The notes under the pieces are model-generated. The model was not told the origin of the DNA. It was given only the letters and a program-made list of their open reading frames with translations, and made no database searches. From JARRLC01 sp050290865 (lineage in GTDB: Bacteria > Pseudomonadota > Alphaproteobacteria > Rhizobiales > Rhodomicrobiaceae), in the NCBI GenBank assembly GCA_050290865.1, contig JBNKIW010000020.1, positions 1 to 64,000 of the forward strand: DNA of 64,000 nucleotides. The letters are read 5' to 3'. Shown here one piece after another: positions 54,328 through 63,337 of this stretch. The stretch's first letter is position 1. Every line of letters starts with the position of its first letter. Both the position numbers and the translations under genes were made by a program.

Positions 54328-55181
54328 ATGCCCCATCTCACTCGCCTCGCCGACCGCGTGGCCCGCAGGCCTTTGCTGATTCATCCGGACAAGATCCAGG
54401 TCATCCTTTGGGCGCTGCAGGGCCGTCTCGGCGTGCAACTCGATGAGCCAACGCTTGTGCTCGAAGCCAGCCGGTTCCGCGGTCGCGCCTCGAACCATGG
54501 CTCGTATCGCGTCGATAACGGTGCAGCTGTCCTGCCCATCGTCGGCAGTCTGCTGAGCCGCGGCCCCTGGTCGGGGCTTATTACGGCTTGTTGTTTTACG
54601 TGGGCGTCGAGGCGTAACTTGATACGGCGCTCGCTGATGACACGGTGGACCGCATCCTGCTCCACATCGACAACCCCGGCGGCGAAGCGACCGGCGTGAT
54701 GATGATCCACCTCGATCGTTTGGCCGAGTTCGAGAGCAAGGGCTGGCGCCCGACGCTGATCTTCGCCGGTGCGTAAAAGGTTGATGACTATCCCTTCGCC
54801 GCCCTGCCCGATGCGGTGCTCGCAGACCTGCAGGCCAAGGTCCATCGGTTCTATGTGTTGTTCGTGGCCTCTGGCGCCGCTGGTCGTTCCCAGCTCACCG
54901 AAGCGGCCATCCGCGCCACCGAAGCCCGCGCATTCCTCGGTGAGGAAGCCGTCAAGCTTGGTCTCGGCGACGCCATTGGTTCGCTTGAGGAGACCCTCGC
55001 GGTCTCCGGCCAGACGCATGGCGAAGGGCTCCATGAGGGAAAACACGCGCCAGTGCCATCCTCGGCTCGGGGGCGCGAAAGAGACATGCGGCGCTTGCCG
55101 AGCATCTGGCCTGTGATGCGAAAAGCAGTGGGCAGTGACCGCCATGTGTCCGCCGGATGCCCGTGGCGCCAACGTTGCTGA
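54328..55181 (+). pseudogene. phage-type S49 peptidase (SppA/gpC-like), decayed
   Basis: Recognisable parts: MPHLTRLADRVARRPLLIHP then VLWAL type start, NHGSYRVDNGAAVLPIVGSL; after a frameshift near 54570, YYGLLFYVGVEA and a stop; ALADDTVDRILLHIDNPGGE; then GVMMIHLDRLAEFESKGWRP, an early stop at 54774, KVDDYPFAALPDAVLADLQA and the C-terminal ATEARAFLGEEAVKLGLGDA. The segment that carries the catalytic Ser between NPGGE and GVMM is missing. Phages use such peptidases as prohead protease/scaffold; this is a prophage relic. Confidence 0.8.
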
Positions 55182-55554
55182 TCATTTGTTTTCCGCGCCC
55201 TCCGTGGCTAGACAAATGCGCCTCCTCGGAGGGCCGTTTATTGAGGATAAACTGCCGCAATTTCAGCTGGTTGTCGACGACCGCTTGCGACCCGAAGCAC
55301 AGAACGCTGGCGATAAGCCACAGAACCGCGTCGGATCGGGTTCAATAGATCGATGGCCCCGCAATAACCTCCGCTGTTTTCCAAAAAGCGGCTTCTCACG
55401 AACGAAAGCGTATGCTCGCCGCCTCGTGTTAATCATTGTGGCAGCCACCTGCTTCCTTCTTCTCACTTTTACGTTAAGGTAAACTGGTGGCGGTTTGCAT
55501 ATGCTTGTCATTGCGGAGCCACCCAGCCCACGGAACAACTGAAGGAGCAGACTC
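55182..55554. other. gene-free region
   Basis: About 370 bp between the peptidase relic and the recombinase gene. No other phage gene, tRNA or attachment-site repeat was recognised. The last 15 bases hold the ribosome-binding site of the recombinase (GAAGGAG). Confidence 0.4.
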
Positions 55555-56196
55555 TTGGCAGTCAGGAAGAGGAGAGAGCCCAAGAAACGGAGCGCCTGGA
55601 ATAAGGGCATCGAAGTTGGACAGCGCGCAGCGTTCACCCCGCAGGAAGTGAAGCGGATCAAAAACATGCTGGCCAAGCGGGGCGACAAGAGCCTGCGCGA
55701 CCTGGCGTTGTTCTCGGCCGCTATCGACACGATGCTGCATGCCGTGGACCTCCTTTCGCTCACCGTCAAGGATGTGCGCAAGCGTGACGGAACGATCCGT
55801 GACACGATCAAGGTGACGATGACGGGGACAACGTCCTCGGTTGAGTGCACGCTGTCATCGGCGACGCAGACGCTCCTGGAGACTTGGCTGGCCCAGACGG
55901 GCAAGAAGCAGACTGCACCGCTCTTCACCGGGCGGAACAATACCGGCAAGCCGGTATCGCCCAGGCAGCTGAGCCGGCTCGTGAAGGGCTGGGCCGCTAT
56001 GATCGGGCTGGACGCCACGGACTATGGCACGGAATCTCTGCGCCGGACGCGCGCCGCTCATATCATGCACAAGACCGGCAATCTGGAGGCTGTCCGCGTA
56101 TTGCTGGGGCACGCGAAGATCGAGTCGACGGCGCGTTATCTCGGCGACTTCAAACAGGCAGATCACGTTGCTGTCAGTAGGGCCAACGAACTCTGA
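55555..56196 (+). CDS. small tyrosine recombinase/integrase with altered active site
   Basis: 213 residues, the short integrase type without an N-terminal core-binding domain. It follows the family: RSAWNKGIEVGQRAAFTPQE, LRDLALFSAAIDTMLHAVDL, PVSPRQLSRLVKGWAAMIGL, ESLRRTRAAHIMHKTGNLEA and LLGHAKIESTARYLG with the catalytic Tyr. Relatives have KLRGCDL and THSMRRTK where this protein has MLHAVDL and TESLRRTR: the first catalytic Arg is replaced by His and the first His by Glu. Start is TTG 55555 after GAAGGAG. Activity is doubtful. Confidence 0.85.
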   Translation: MAVRKRREPKKRSAWNKGIEVGQRAAFTPQEVKRIKNMLAKRGDKSLRDLALFSAAIDTMLHAVDLLSLTVKDVRKRDGTIRDTIKVTMTGTTSSVECTLSSATQTLLETWLAQTGKKQTAPLFTGRNNTGKPVSPRQLSRLVKGWAAMIGLDATDYGTESLRRTRAAHIMHKTGNLEAVRVLLGHAKIESTARYLGDFKQADHVAVSRANEL

Positions 56197-56496
56197 CTTG
56201 GTGCGCCTCCCCCCGTCGGCTCGCTGAGAAGCCTCGCCGGGCGATCGCAGACGGTTCGAGGCTTTGGGCAGGGAGGTCCGCCTCAACGCTCCCGTTGCCA
56301 TGGCCGGGGGGGGGATCACCGGACAATGCGGCACGGAACGATCAGGGGCGCATGTTTCCCTGGTGCCTCATCATTGCGATTTCGCACCAAGTGAAATATT
56401 GTTAACTATTCCGTTGCGCTGACTCGCTATATGTACACTTCTTCTCGCGCAACAACGCTTATCTAGCGGCGTATCGCCGCATTACAACTTAGGAGC
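56197..56496. other. intergenic region before mucR
   Basis: 300 bp. It holds a run of nine G at 56308-56316 and an AT-rich part before mucR (GAAATATTGTTAACTATTCC) that could serve as a MucR-type self-binding site. No gene seen. Confidence 0.4.
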
Positions 56497-56991
56497 ATGC
56501 TTGTGGACACCGAAAAACCCGACATAAGTGCACTCACCAGTGATATCGTTTCGGCCTATGTGGCCAACAATACGCTCGTAGCCGAACAGGTTCCGGATCT
56601 GATCAACTCTGTTTACGCGGCTTTGAATAAAGTGGCAGTTCACGGTGCTGAGCCTGTTAAGGAGGAATTGAAGCCTGCCGTTCCGATCAAGAAATCTGTG
56701 ACGAATGAGCACATCATTTGTCTCGAAGACGGCAAGAAGTTCAAATCCCTCAAGCGGCATCTGCGGACACACTACGATATGTCTCCCGAAGAATACCGGG
56801 AGAAGTGGGGGCTGGCACGTGATTACCCGATGGTAGCGCCTGCATACGCCGCTGCGCGTTCCGAGCTTGCGAAGACGATAGGCCTGGGCCAGCGCCGTCA
56901 GATGGAAACCGCCTCCGCGACGCCGTCTTCGAAGCCAGCGAAGGGTGGCGCCAAGCGCGGGCGCGCGGCGGCGAAGGTCTCGCGGAAATAG
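56497..56991 (+). CDS. mucR: MucR/Ros-family zinc-finger transcriptional regulator
   Basis: 164 residues. N-terminal oligomerisation region (SALTSDIVSAYVANNTLVAE) and the Ros finger IICLEDGKKFKSLKRHLRTH followed by YDMSPEEYREKWGLARDYPM. The zinc ligands read Cys-x2-Asp ... His ... His, the variant in which Asp replaces the second Cys. The C-terminal tail is basic (KGGAKRGRAAAKVSRK). MucR proteins bind AT-rich DNA and repress surface, polysaccharide and cell-cycle genes. ATG 56497 or GTG 56503. Confidence 0.92.
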   Translation: MLVDTEKPDISALTSDIVSAYVANNTLVAEQVPDLINSVYAALNKVAVHGAEPVKEELKPAVPIKKSVTNEHIICLEDGKKFKSLKRHLRTHYDMSPEEYREKWGLARDYPMVAPAYAAARSELAKTIGLGQRRQMETASATPSSKPAKGGAKRGRAAAKVSRK

Positions 56992-57083
56992 GGGGCGCCT
57001 CTCGCTCCCCACGCCAGCGACCACCCCTGCCACAGCCGGCTCGATTGCGCGCGCCTTCCGCGACCGTAGCGATGATCTCGCGG

Positions 57084-57161
57084 CTAGTACGCCCTCGCCG
57101 GGAAATCCTGACCCATGTGCCGCGAGTGCATTCAGGATTTCCTGCGGGTTAAGCGTACTAG
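57084..57161. repeat. palindromic REP-like element, GGAAATCCTG arm type
   Basis: Inverted repeat of about 30-bp arms: CTAGTACGC...GGGAAATCCTGA on the left and TTCAGGATTTCC...GCGTACTAG on the right, separated by about 20 bases. Both ends are CTAGTACGC. One arm type recurs at 11597-11621. Confidence 0.8.
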
Positions 57162-57174
57162 CAACTCTTTGAAT

Positions 57175-57253
57175 CTAATACAGCTTTTCCGCAGCAAGTT
57201 CGTAAAATGCGCGTACGGCAAATGGGGTACGAACTTGCTGCGGGCTGTACTAG
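57175..57253. repeat. palindromic REP-like element, CAAGTTCGTA arm type
   Basis: Inverted repeat: CTAATACAGC...CCGCAGCAAGTTCGTA on the left and TACGAACTTGCTGCGGGCTG TACTAG on the right, with about 25 bases between. It sits 13 bp from the previous element and shares its end sequence, forming a pair. Confidence 0.8.
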
Positions 57254-57354
57254 CCCCAACAGCGTGAGATATGGTCGGTTCCCATTTGAGGCAAAGCGCT
57301 GGCTCCGCCTCGAGCCGGACCTGTTCCGCTGGCAAGAATAAGGTGCGCCCAGCT

Positions 57355-58587
57355 ATGCCAAGCAAGCAATCCCACAAATGGGCCTTTCGCTCCCGTTTCA
57401 AACGCGACGCCTTCGGCTGGCGCTCGCAGCCTGCGATCACCCGGGTCCGCGAGGCGGTATCCGAGATCAAGAAGGCGGGGCGAAAGGACAAGGTGCTGGC
57501 GGCGGAGGGCGCCGTCCTATTCCTGGAGCGGCTCTCGCCAGCGATCCAGCACGTCGACAGTTCGTCCGGAGCGATCGGAAACGCCGTCAACAACGCCATC
57601 GACGCCCTGGTGCCAGTCATTGCCGAGGCACCCGCCGATGACAAGTTGCGAAGCAACTGGCTGGAACGCCTGTGGGATGCTGTCGAAGCCGACGATATTC
57701 CCTATCTTGAATCGCTCGCCGATCACTGGGGAACGCTCTGCGCCACGGCTGCACATGCGGCGCATTGGGCCGACCGCTTCCTCCCCGTCTTGCGGATGAC
57801 GTGGGGACCGGACCGCAATCTGCACGGCTACTTCAAGGGCACGACGGCATGCCTGAGCGCTCTCCACAAATGCGGGCACCATGAAGAGATCCTGGAACTG
57901 CTCGAAACGGCGCCTTACAAGTTCTGGCCCTATCGCTGCTGGGGCGTAAAGGCCCTGGTCGCACTGGGCCGCAAGGCCGAGGCCATCAAATACGCCGACG
58001 AGAGACGCGACCTGAACGACAGCCCGGTTTCAATTGCCCAAGCGTGCGAGGAAATCCTCCTGTCGGATGGCATGGCCGATCAGGCTTATTCGCTCTATGC
58101 CATCGACGCTAATCGCAAGGGGACCCACCTGGCAACGTTCAGGGCGATCTGTGGGAAATACCCCCATAAGACGCCCAAGGAAGTCCTGGCGGATCTTGTG
58201 GCCGCCAGCGGCTCCAGTGATCGCGGCAAATGGTTTGCCGCGGCGAAGTCGGCAGGGCTCTATGACGAAGCCATCGCGCTGGCGAGCAGCGCCCCTTGCG
58301 ATCCGAAGACACTCACTCGGGCGGCGCGGGATAATGTGGCGGCTGAGCCCGGTTTCGCTCTGGAAGCGGGGATGGCGGCGCTTCGGTGGCTGGCCGCAGG
58401 TTACGGTTACGAAATCGGGATGCTCGACGTTCGGTCCGCCTACGATCACACTATCGCCGCCGCCCGGCAGTTGGGATGCGAAGCCGCTACTGCCGACCGC
58501 ATCCGCGAACTCGTGATGCAACATCCGGACAGTGGCAATCCTGTATTCGTCGCGCTGGGGCGCCACCTCGGTTTGGTCGCGAAATGA
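57355..58587 (+). CDS. hypothetical protein with helical-repeat character (410 residues)
   Basis: No named domain recognised. The protein starts MPSKQSHKWAFRSRFKRDAF and is helical throughout, with units such as LPVLRMTWGPDRNLHGYFKG, CLSALHKCGHHEEILELLET, WGVKALVALGRKAEAIKYAD and CEEILLSDGMADQAYSLYAI that resemble TPR/HEAT-like pairs. No signal peptide, so it should be cytoplasmic. ATG 57355 is taken; the frame is open to 57271. It follows the palindromic repeats and may be part of an accessory island. Confidence 0.7.
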   Translation: MPSKQSHKWAFRSRFKRDAFGWRSQPAITRVREAVSEIKKAGRKDKVLAAEGAVLFLERLSPAIQHVDSSSGAIGNAVNNAIDALVPVIAEAPADDKLRSNWLERLWDAVEADDIPYLESLADHWGTLCATAAHAAHWADRFLPVLRMTWGPDRNLHGYFKGTTACLSALHKCGHHEEILELLETAPYKFWPYRCWGVKALVALGRKAEAIKYADERRDLNDSPVSIAQACEEILLSDGMADQAYSLYAIDANRKGTHLATFRAICGKYPHKTPKEVLADLVAASGSSDRGKWFAAAKSAGLYDEAIALASSAPCDPKTLTRAARDNVAAEPGFALEAGMAALRWLAAGYGYEIGMLDVRSAYDHTIAAARQLGCEAATADRIRELVMQHPDSGNPVFVALGRHLGLVAK

Positions 58588-58645
58588 AATTCACCGCGAA
58601 TGTGGTGCGGGGCACCGCCATGCGCAGCAACGCGAGGATAAAAAT

Positions 58646-59590
58646 CTACGCCGCTTTTCGCCTCGTCATTTCCGCCAAGGCCACGCATCCCCTCTCAGTC
58701 AATGAATAAGGGGCATTTCGCTCCGGCTCGTCTTTTGCCACCAGACCTTTTCGTTTGAGATATTGCATGAGCGCGTTCATCGACTGGTGCTGTATGCTCA
58801 ACATATCGGTCAGCTCCTTTATGCGCAGCGCCCTCGAAGCCTGAATGGCCGAGAGTACTTGATGGACACGGTCCGATTTGACCGGCAAGCGCAGCATTTC
58901 TGCGCGGCGGGCGGATTGGGTAAACTGGGGATGGTTCAGACCGGCGGCGGTGATACGATAAACTCGGCCCTGCACACCATCCAAGGCTTCGGCAAGTCCT
59001 CCAGCGATCAGCTGTTCAAGAATCGTCTGCACCGTGCATTCCGGCAGGTGCGCCGCGCGCCGAATCTTTGTCGTGTCTGTTGTGTATTCCCGCGGGATTA
59101 CCGACAACACGCGCTCTTCATCCTTGGAGAGCACGTGCGTCGTGTCGTCCGCGCGCAGTACGAACCAGAACGGGGCCGCCGGGTCCGCGAATTTCACAAG
59201 CCCTTTTGCGTGCAGGGCGATCAGGTGCTGGCGGACGCACTCATCGCTGACCCCCAGTCTGTCGGCAAGTTCACACCCCCGCGTCGGCCGATCCAATAAT
59301 TCGAGCAGGCGCCGGCCGCCCGCGCCCGGAAGCCCGCTGCTGCGGCGTTCCCGATGTGGAATGGTTTCAAAGCTGCATGTCTTCCCGCGCACGGTGGCAT
59401 GCCACTTCTTTGTTTGATCCTGTCTGGCCAGCTTCAGCCGCCGAAGCGCCTCAAGTGCCGCCGCCGTCTTCCGGAGGTCGAGGCCTGCCTGAATTGCAAT
59501 CTCGGTCTTGAAATGCTTGCCAAGCCGGAGCGCCATCAGACAGTCCGCCTGGGACTTGGTCAAAGAAAGATCCCTCGCTTCAGCCGACAT
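58646..59590 (-). CDS. multi-winged-helix DNA-binding protein
   Basis: 314 residues with four stretches that look like winged-helix units: SQADCLMALRLGKHFKTEIA, then LLELLDRPTRGCELADRLGV with SDECVRQHLIALHAKGLVKF, TTKIRRAAHLPECTVQTILE, and LRIKELTDMLSIQHQSMNAL with MQYLKRKGLVAKDEP (MarR-like). No enzyme domain. It is convergent with the 410-residue gene. The ATG at 59590 lies just behind a run of nine G (minus strand) in the place of the ribosome-binding site. Confidence 0.7.
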   Translation of the reverse strand: MSAEARDLSLTKSQADCLMALRLGKHFKTEIAIQAGLDLRKTAAALEALRRLKLARQDQTKKWHATVRGKTCSFETIPHRERRSSGLPGAGGRRLLELLDRPTRGCELADRLGVSDECVRQHLIALHAKGLVKFADPAAPFWFVLRADDTTHVLSKDEERVLSVIPREYTTDTTKIRRAAHLPECTVQTILEQLIAGGLAEALDGVQGRVYRITAAGLNHPQFTQSARRAEMLRLPVKSDRVHQVLSAIQASRALRIKELTDMLSIQHQSMNALMQYLKRKGLVAKDEPERNAPYSLTERGCVALAEMTRRKAA

Positions 59591-59884
59591 GTGCCCCCCC
59601 CCAATTGATTCGACCGGCTTCATTATGCGCGACTGCATTTGCCGGAACGATATTCCGGGTGGCTTCCATCCACAGATCGAACAAATGGGGCGATTGTAGT
59701 GCGCCGCGACTGCACGCAGTCCGTGCTGCCGCCGTGGCACCTCATGTCGGCGCGCATCCGGCATTTCCGGTCGTCCAGGCAAACCCATTCCAGCAGGGCG
59801 CTCTTTCTCAACCGTTCGGCGCACGCAGGTCTGTCGGCACCGCTCGATGGCGGCAGGTCGGTTGAGGCCGACTGAACCATTTTA
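59591..59884. other. intergenic region
   Basis: About 290 bp between the winged-helix gene and the sugar dehydrogenase gene, both on the minus strand. Apart from the homopolymer run at 59594-59602 nothing was recognised. Confidence 0.4.
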
Positions 59885-61030
59885 TTAGCTCGGTTGTTTC
59901 CGTGTGAGCTTGAGTAGCCGCCCGCCACTACGGTCCTCCAGTACCCAGAGTGCACCATCCGGGCCTTGTTCAACCTCGCGGATACGCTTGCCCCATTCGA
60001 AGCGCTCGGCTTCCTTCGCCGTTTCGCCATCGATATCGACACGGATCAGCGCCTTCGAGACCAGTCCGCCAATGAAAGCATCGCCCTTCCAGTCCGGGAA
60101 AAGCGCGCCATCATAGATCACCAGGCCCGAAGGCGCGATCGAAGGCACCCAATAGGCTTTCGGCGCATTGAACTCGGGACGCGTATCGTGATCCGGGATC
60201 GGAATGCCTGAATAATGGTCGCCATTCGATACGATCGGCCAGCCGTAATTGCCTCCCATTACGATCAGGTTCAGCTCATCCCCGTGGCGCGGTCCCATTT
60301 CGTGGACCCACAAGCGCCCACTTTTGTCGAAGGCAATGCCGAGCATATTGCGATGGCCCATGGTCCAGAGGGTCTTGGCCAGCCGGCCCTTATCCTGCCA
60401 GGGATTGTCGTCCGGCACGCTGCCGTCGTCATTCAGGCGGATAATCTTGCCGAGAGCCACATTGAACTTCTGCGCCGGGGTCTGTTTCTGCCGATCGCCG
60501 GAGGTTATGAACAACTTGCCGTCGGGCCCGAAGGCGATACGGTGGCTATAATGGCCCTTGCCCGGAACCTTCGGTTCCTGCGTCCAGATTCTTGTCATGT
60601 CCGTCAGTTTTGGAGCACTGCCGGACAGATCGAGTTTCGCCCGCGTGACGATTGCACCGTTTGTCCTCCCCCCATCAAGCGTTTCAGCGCTTGAAATGTA
60701 GACATAACCGTTCTTGACGAAATCGGGATGCAGAACCACATCGCCAAGACCGCCTTGACCGCCATAGGCGACCTCCCACATGCCTTTAACTTCGGTTTTC
60801 CTGCCGTTCTGCGTAACGTGGTACAGCTTGCCGGGTTTCGTTGTGACCAGCATCGTACCGTCCGGCAAGAAGGTCATCGCCCAGGGTTCGTCGAAGGACG
60901 CGATCTCACTGGCCTGAATAATCGAGCCGTTATTGCTGGTCAGTTTGAACTCTGCGGCATTGGCAGGGGGAAACGCTGCGATAATGCAGCCAATGACAGC
61001 TAGCGCTGTAAAGGGGGCAAACTTGCGCAT
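59885..61030 (-). CDS. PQQ-dependent aldose sugar dehydrogenase (soluble GDH/YliI family)
   Basis: Periplasmic six-bladed propeller of 381 residues with signal peptide (APFTALAVIGCIIAAFPPANA). Family marks: EPWAMTFLPDGTMLVTTKPG, YGGQGGLGDVVLHPDF, GKGHYSHRIAFGPDGKLFIT with the catalytic His, LWTMGHRNMLGIAFD, WVHEMGPRHGDELN, and GGNYGWPIVSNGDHYSG. These enzymes oxidise aldoses to lactones with PQQ. It links with the PQQ-associated transport genes at 6.5-11.5 kb only by cofactor. Confidence 0.92.
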   Translation of the reverse strand: MRKFAPFTALAVIGCIIAAFPPANAAEFKLTSNNGSIIQASEIASFDEPWAMTFLPDGTMLVTTKPGKLYHVTQNGRKTEVKGMWEVAYGGQGGLGDVVLHPDFVKNGYVYISSAETLDGGRTNGAIVTRAKLDLSGSAPKLTDMTRIWTQEPKVPGKGHYSHRIAFGPDGKLFITSGDRQKQTPAQKFNVALGKIIRLNDDGSVPDDNPWQDKGRLAKTLWTMGHRNMLGIAFDKSGRLWVHEMGPRHGDELNLIVMGGNYGWPIVSNGDHYSGIPIPDHDTRPEFNAPKAYWVPSIAPSGLVIYDGALFPDWKGDAFIGGLVSKALIRVDIDGETAKEAERFEWGKRIREVEQGPDGALWVLEDRSGGRLLKLTRKQPS

Positions 61031-61202
61031 CGGTCTTTCTCTTTGTTCTCAGTAATTTGGAGAACTGCTTCGCGCCGCGGAACGCTCCTGACGGGACAAA
61101 GTGCAGATGCCACTTTATCTGCCTATCTTCGCAAGTGCTAACAGATACTGATCTCGCGAAAGGGCAAAAGGCGACTGCAATTGAAGCTGCAACCAGCAGC
61201 TA

Positions 61203-61417
61203 ACTACGCCGCTCGGCACACTCGTTTCCTATCCGTACATCAGCCAAATCTGCCCTCCCGTGCTTAAGTTGCTGCTGTCTGCGTCTGCGGGAGCGTTGAT
61301 CTATGTCGGGGCGCCGCGCCTGCTGCCGAGGGCGGAAAGAGGCCGCTCAGATTCAGCCTCGTCGCCGTGGGCGCCGGGGTACACGTGGCCATCGCCATTC
61401 TGCTGACTAAAGAATAG
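61203..61417 (+). pseudogene. C-terminal relic of a ZIP-family metal transporter
   Basis: One frame gives TPLGTLVSYPYISQI, then VLKLLLSASAGALIYVGAPR followed by LLPRAERG; after a frameshift near 61340 the other frame gives RPLRFSLVAVGAGVHVAIAI then LLTKE and a stop at 61415. This is the last two or three membrane helices of a ZIP divalent-cation transporter. The first part of the gene is absent, so it is a fragment without function. Confidence 0.72.
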
Positions 61418-61630
61418 AGAGGGCAGGCAAGCCACCTGGCTCTTCACCTCCAAGCGCAGACTGCAGATTCCGATGAAACCGGCCATGCATTCCAAAACGA
61501 AGCCGGACAGGGTTCCGATCTGATGCCGGACACCCTTCGTGGTCTCCCCGCGGGTCAGGATGGATGATGTGTTGCTCCGGCCCGGCGTCATTCCGGTTCG
61601 TCGTGTTGACCTGCGCACAAACGAGACGAT
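61418..61630. other. gene-free stretch
   Basis: About 210 bp between the ZIP relic and the 3' end of the glycosidase gene. Nothing recognised. Confidence 0.35.
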
Positions 61631-63337
61631 CTATTTCATGATCGCCATGCCATGGGGCGGCAGCTCCAAGCGCACATAGGCACGACCATCGCGGGTCTGT
61701 TGTACGGTGGCGCGGCGCTGCGGGTTTAGCAGATCCTGAAGACTACTGCCTGGGGCGCTGAGCGAGCGATCCACTGTGATGCAGTCGCTGCGTGTGGCAT
61801 TGCTAAGGTTGAGCGCGACAAGCACCTCCTGCGTATCGAGGATGCGTGAATAGGCCAGGATGCAGTCTCCGCTGGTCGGGTGTCCGAAATCCCTGCCGTT
61901 GCCGGAGATCTCGCGGAAGTAGAGCCGCCCGTAGCGCAGCGCCGGTTGTCCGCGGCGCACGGCGGCGATGGCAGCGATGGCGCGGTAGATCTCGTGCTGT
62001 GGATTGAAAAAGTGGCAACCCGCCGTGCCGAAGCCTCCCCAGCTACCGCCAAACATGCACTCGCGAACGTAGGCGTCGTCCGAGCCACCGCCATCAAACC
62101 CCTGTTCGGTGCCATAGTAGACGCAAGGTACGCCCAGGGCCGTCAGCAGGTAGCCGATCGCCAGAACTGCCTGCTGCGGGTAAGGGTTGCCATGCATGAA
62201 GCGGCGATAGGCGCGCGCCATTTGGTCGTGGTTGTCAACAAACGTGACGAAGTAACGGCCGGCATCGCCGTGGTCGCTATACTTCTTGCGGAAGGCGTCG
62301 TATCGATTGCGCAACCAAGCCGGGTCGCCGAAACCTTTGACGACCTCTTCCAGCATGAAATACAGCGGGAAATCGAGGGCGGCATCCAGGGAAGGAAAAC
62401 GTTCGTCGCTGCCCTCAATGCGGCTGTTGCGTCCAAGATAACGCTGGATGGTCGCGTCGCCGTCAACGATCTCACCGAACAGGAAAAAGCGGTGTTTGCC
62501 GACAGTATGCGCGTATTCACGGATGGCGTTGCAGAAGATCGCCACGGCAGAGTCTTCCATGTGCTTGACCGTGTCGATGCGAAAGCCGTCGACGTCGGAC
62601 ACGCTGATCCAATACTTGTAGATTTTGATCAGGGTGTCCAGCACCTCGGGACGGGATAAGTTGAGCTCCTTAAGGGTCAGGAAATCACCATGCCGGGCCT
62701 CCCTCCCGTCGGACCAGTTCCGGATCTGTCCGTGGCGCCGAAAAGCTTCCGGATTCTGCAGTTCCACCGGCCAGACGCCATCTTCTCTTTGCAGGTCGGG
62801 CGCAGGGTTGGCCTCGCGCCAATGTCCAAATGGAAACGTCTGACCGCGCCAATAGTAGTAATGGTTATCATTCGGATAGGCCCAGACGTCACCGGTATGA
62901 TTGAAGACGATGTCGAGCACTACATACATGCCGCGTCTGTGGGCTTCTCGAGTAAGCTCCTGGAGGTCGGCAAGTGTGCCAAAACGGGGATCGACTTCGA
63001 GGAAATCCTGTATGCCGTAACCATGGTAACTGGTATCGCCATCCCCGCGGTTCTTGAGGATTGGGCTTAACCAGACTGTCGTGCAGCCAAGGTCGCGGAT
63101 ATAGTCGAGCCGGCGCGTTACACCCTTGAGCGTTCCCCCTTGAAACTGGCTTCGTGTCGCAGGGTCGCTCACTCCGTTATTCACGCCCGGGGAGTATGGC
63201 GGGATCCCCTCGATACCGTTGTCAAAGCGGTCCACGAGCAGGAAGTAGAGAAACTGATCGCGCCAATCCTCTGGAGACGGATGCAATTGTGCAGCGGGGT
63301 GAAAATCGAGTTCTGCGGTCGTCGAAGGGGCAAGCAT
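61631..63337 (-). CDS. alpha-amylase family (GH13) glycoside hydrolase
   Basis: 568 residues, no signal peptide, so cytoplasmic. Barrel motifs in order: YFLLVDRFDNG, TTVWLSPIL, VVLDIVFNHTGDVW (region I), DGFRIDTVKH with the nucleophile Asp (region II), FFLFGEIVDGD with the acid Glu (region III) and YFVTFVDNHDQMAR (region IV). A C-terminal beta domain follows (LVALNLSNATRS). The exact specificity (amylase, neopullulanase or transferase) cannot be told. ATG 63337 has CAGGAGGT upstream. Confidence 0.92.
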   Translation of the reverse strand: MLAPSTTAELDFHPAAQLHPSPEDWRDQFLYFLLVDRFDNGIEGIPPYSPGVNNGVSDPATRSQFQGGTLKGVTRRLDYIRDLGCTTVWLSPILKNRGDGDTSYHGYGIQDFLEVDPRFGTLADLQELTREAHRRGMYVVLDIVFNHTGDVWAYPNDNHYYYWRGQTFPFGHWREANPAPDLQREDGVWPVELQNPEAFRRHGQIRNWSDGREARHGDFLTLKELNLSRPEVLDTLIKIYKYWISVSDVDGFRIDTVKHMEDSAVAIFCNAIREYAHTVGKHRFFLFGEIVDGDATIQRYLGRNSRIEGSDERFPSLDAALDFPLYFMLEEVVKGFGDPAWLRNRYDAFRKKYSDHGDAGRYFVTFVDNHDQMARAYRRFMHGNPYPQQAVLAIGYLLTALGVPCVYYGTEQGFDGGGSDDAYVRECMFGGSWGGFGTAGCHFFNPQHEIYRAIAAIAAVRRGQPALRYGRLYFREISGNGRDFGHPTSGDCILAYSRILDTQEVLVALNLSNATRSDCITVDRSLSAPGSSLQDLLNPQRRATVQQTRDGRAYVRLELPPHGMAIMK

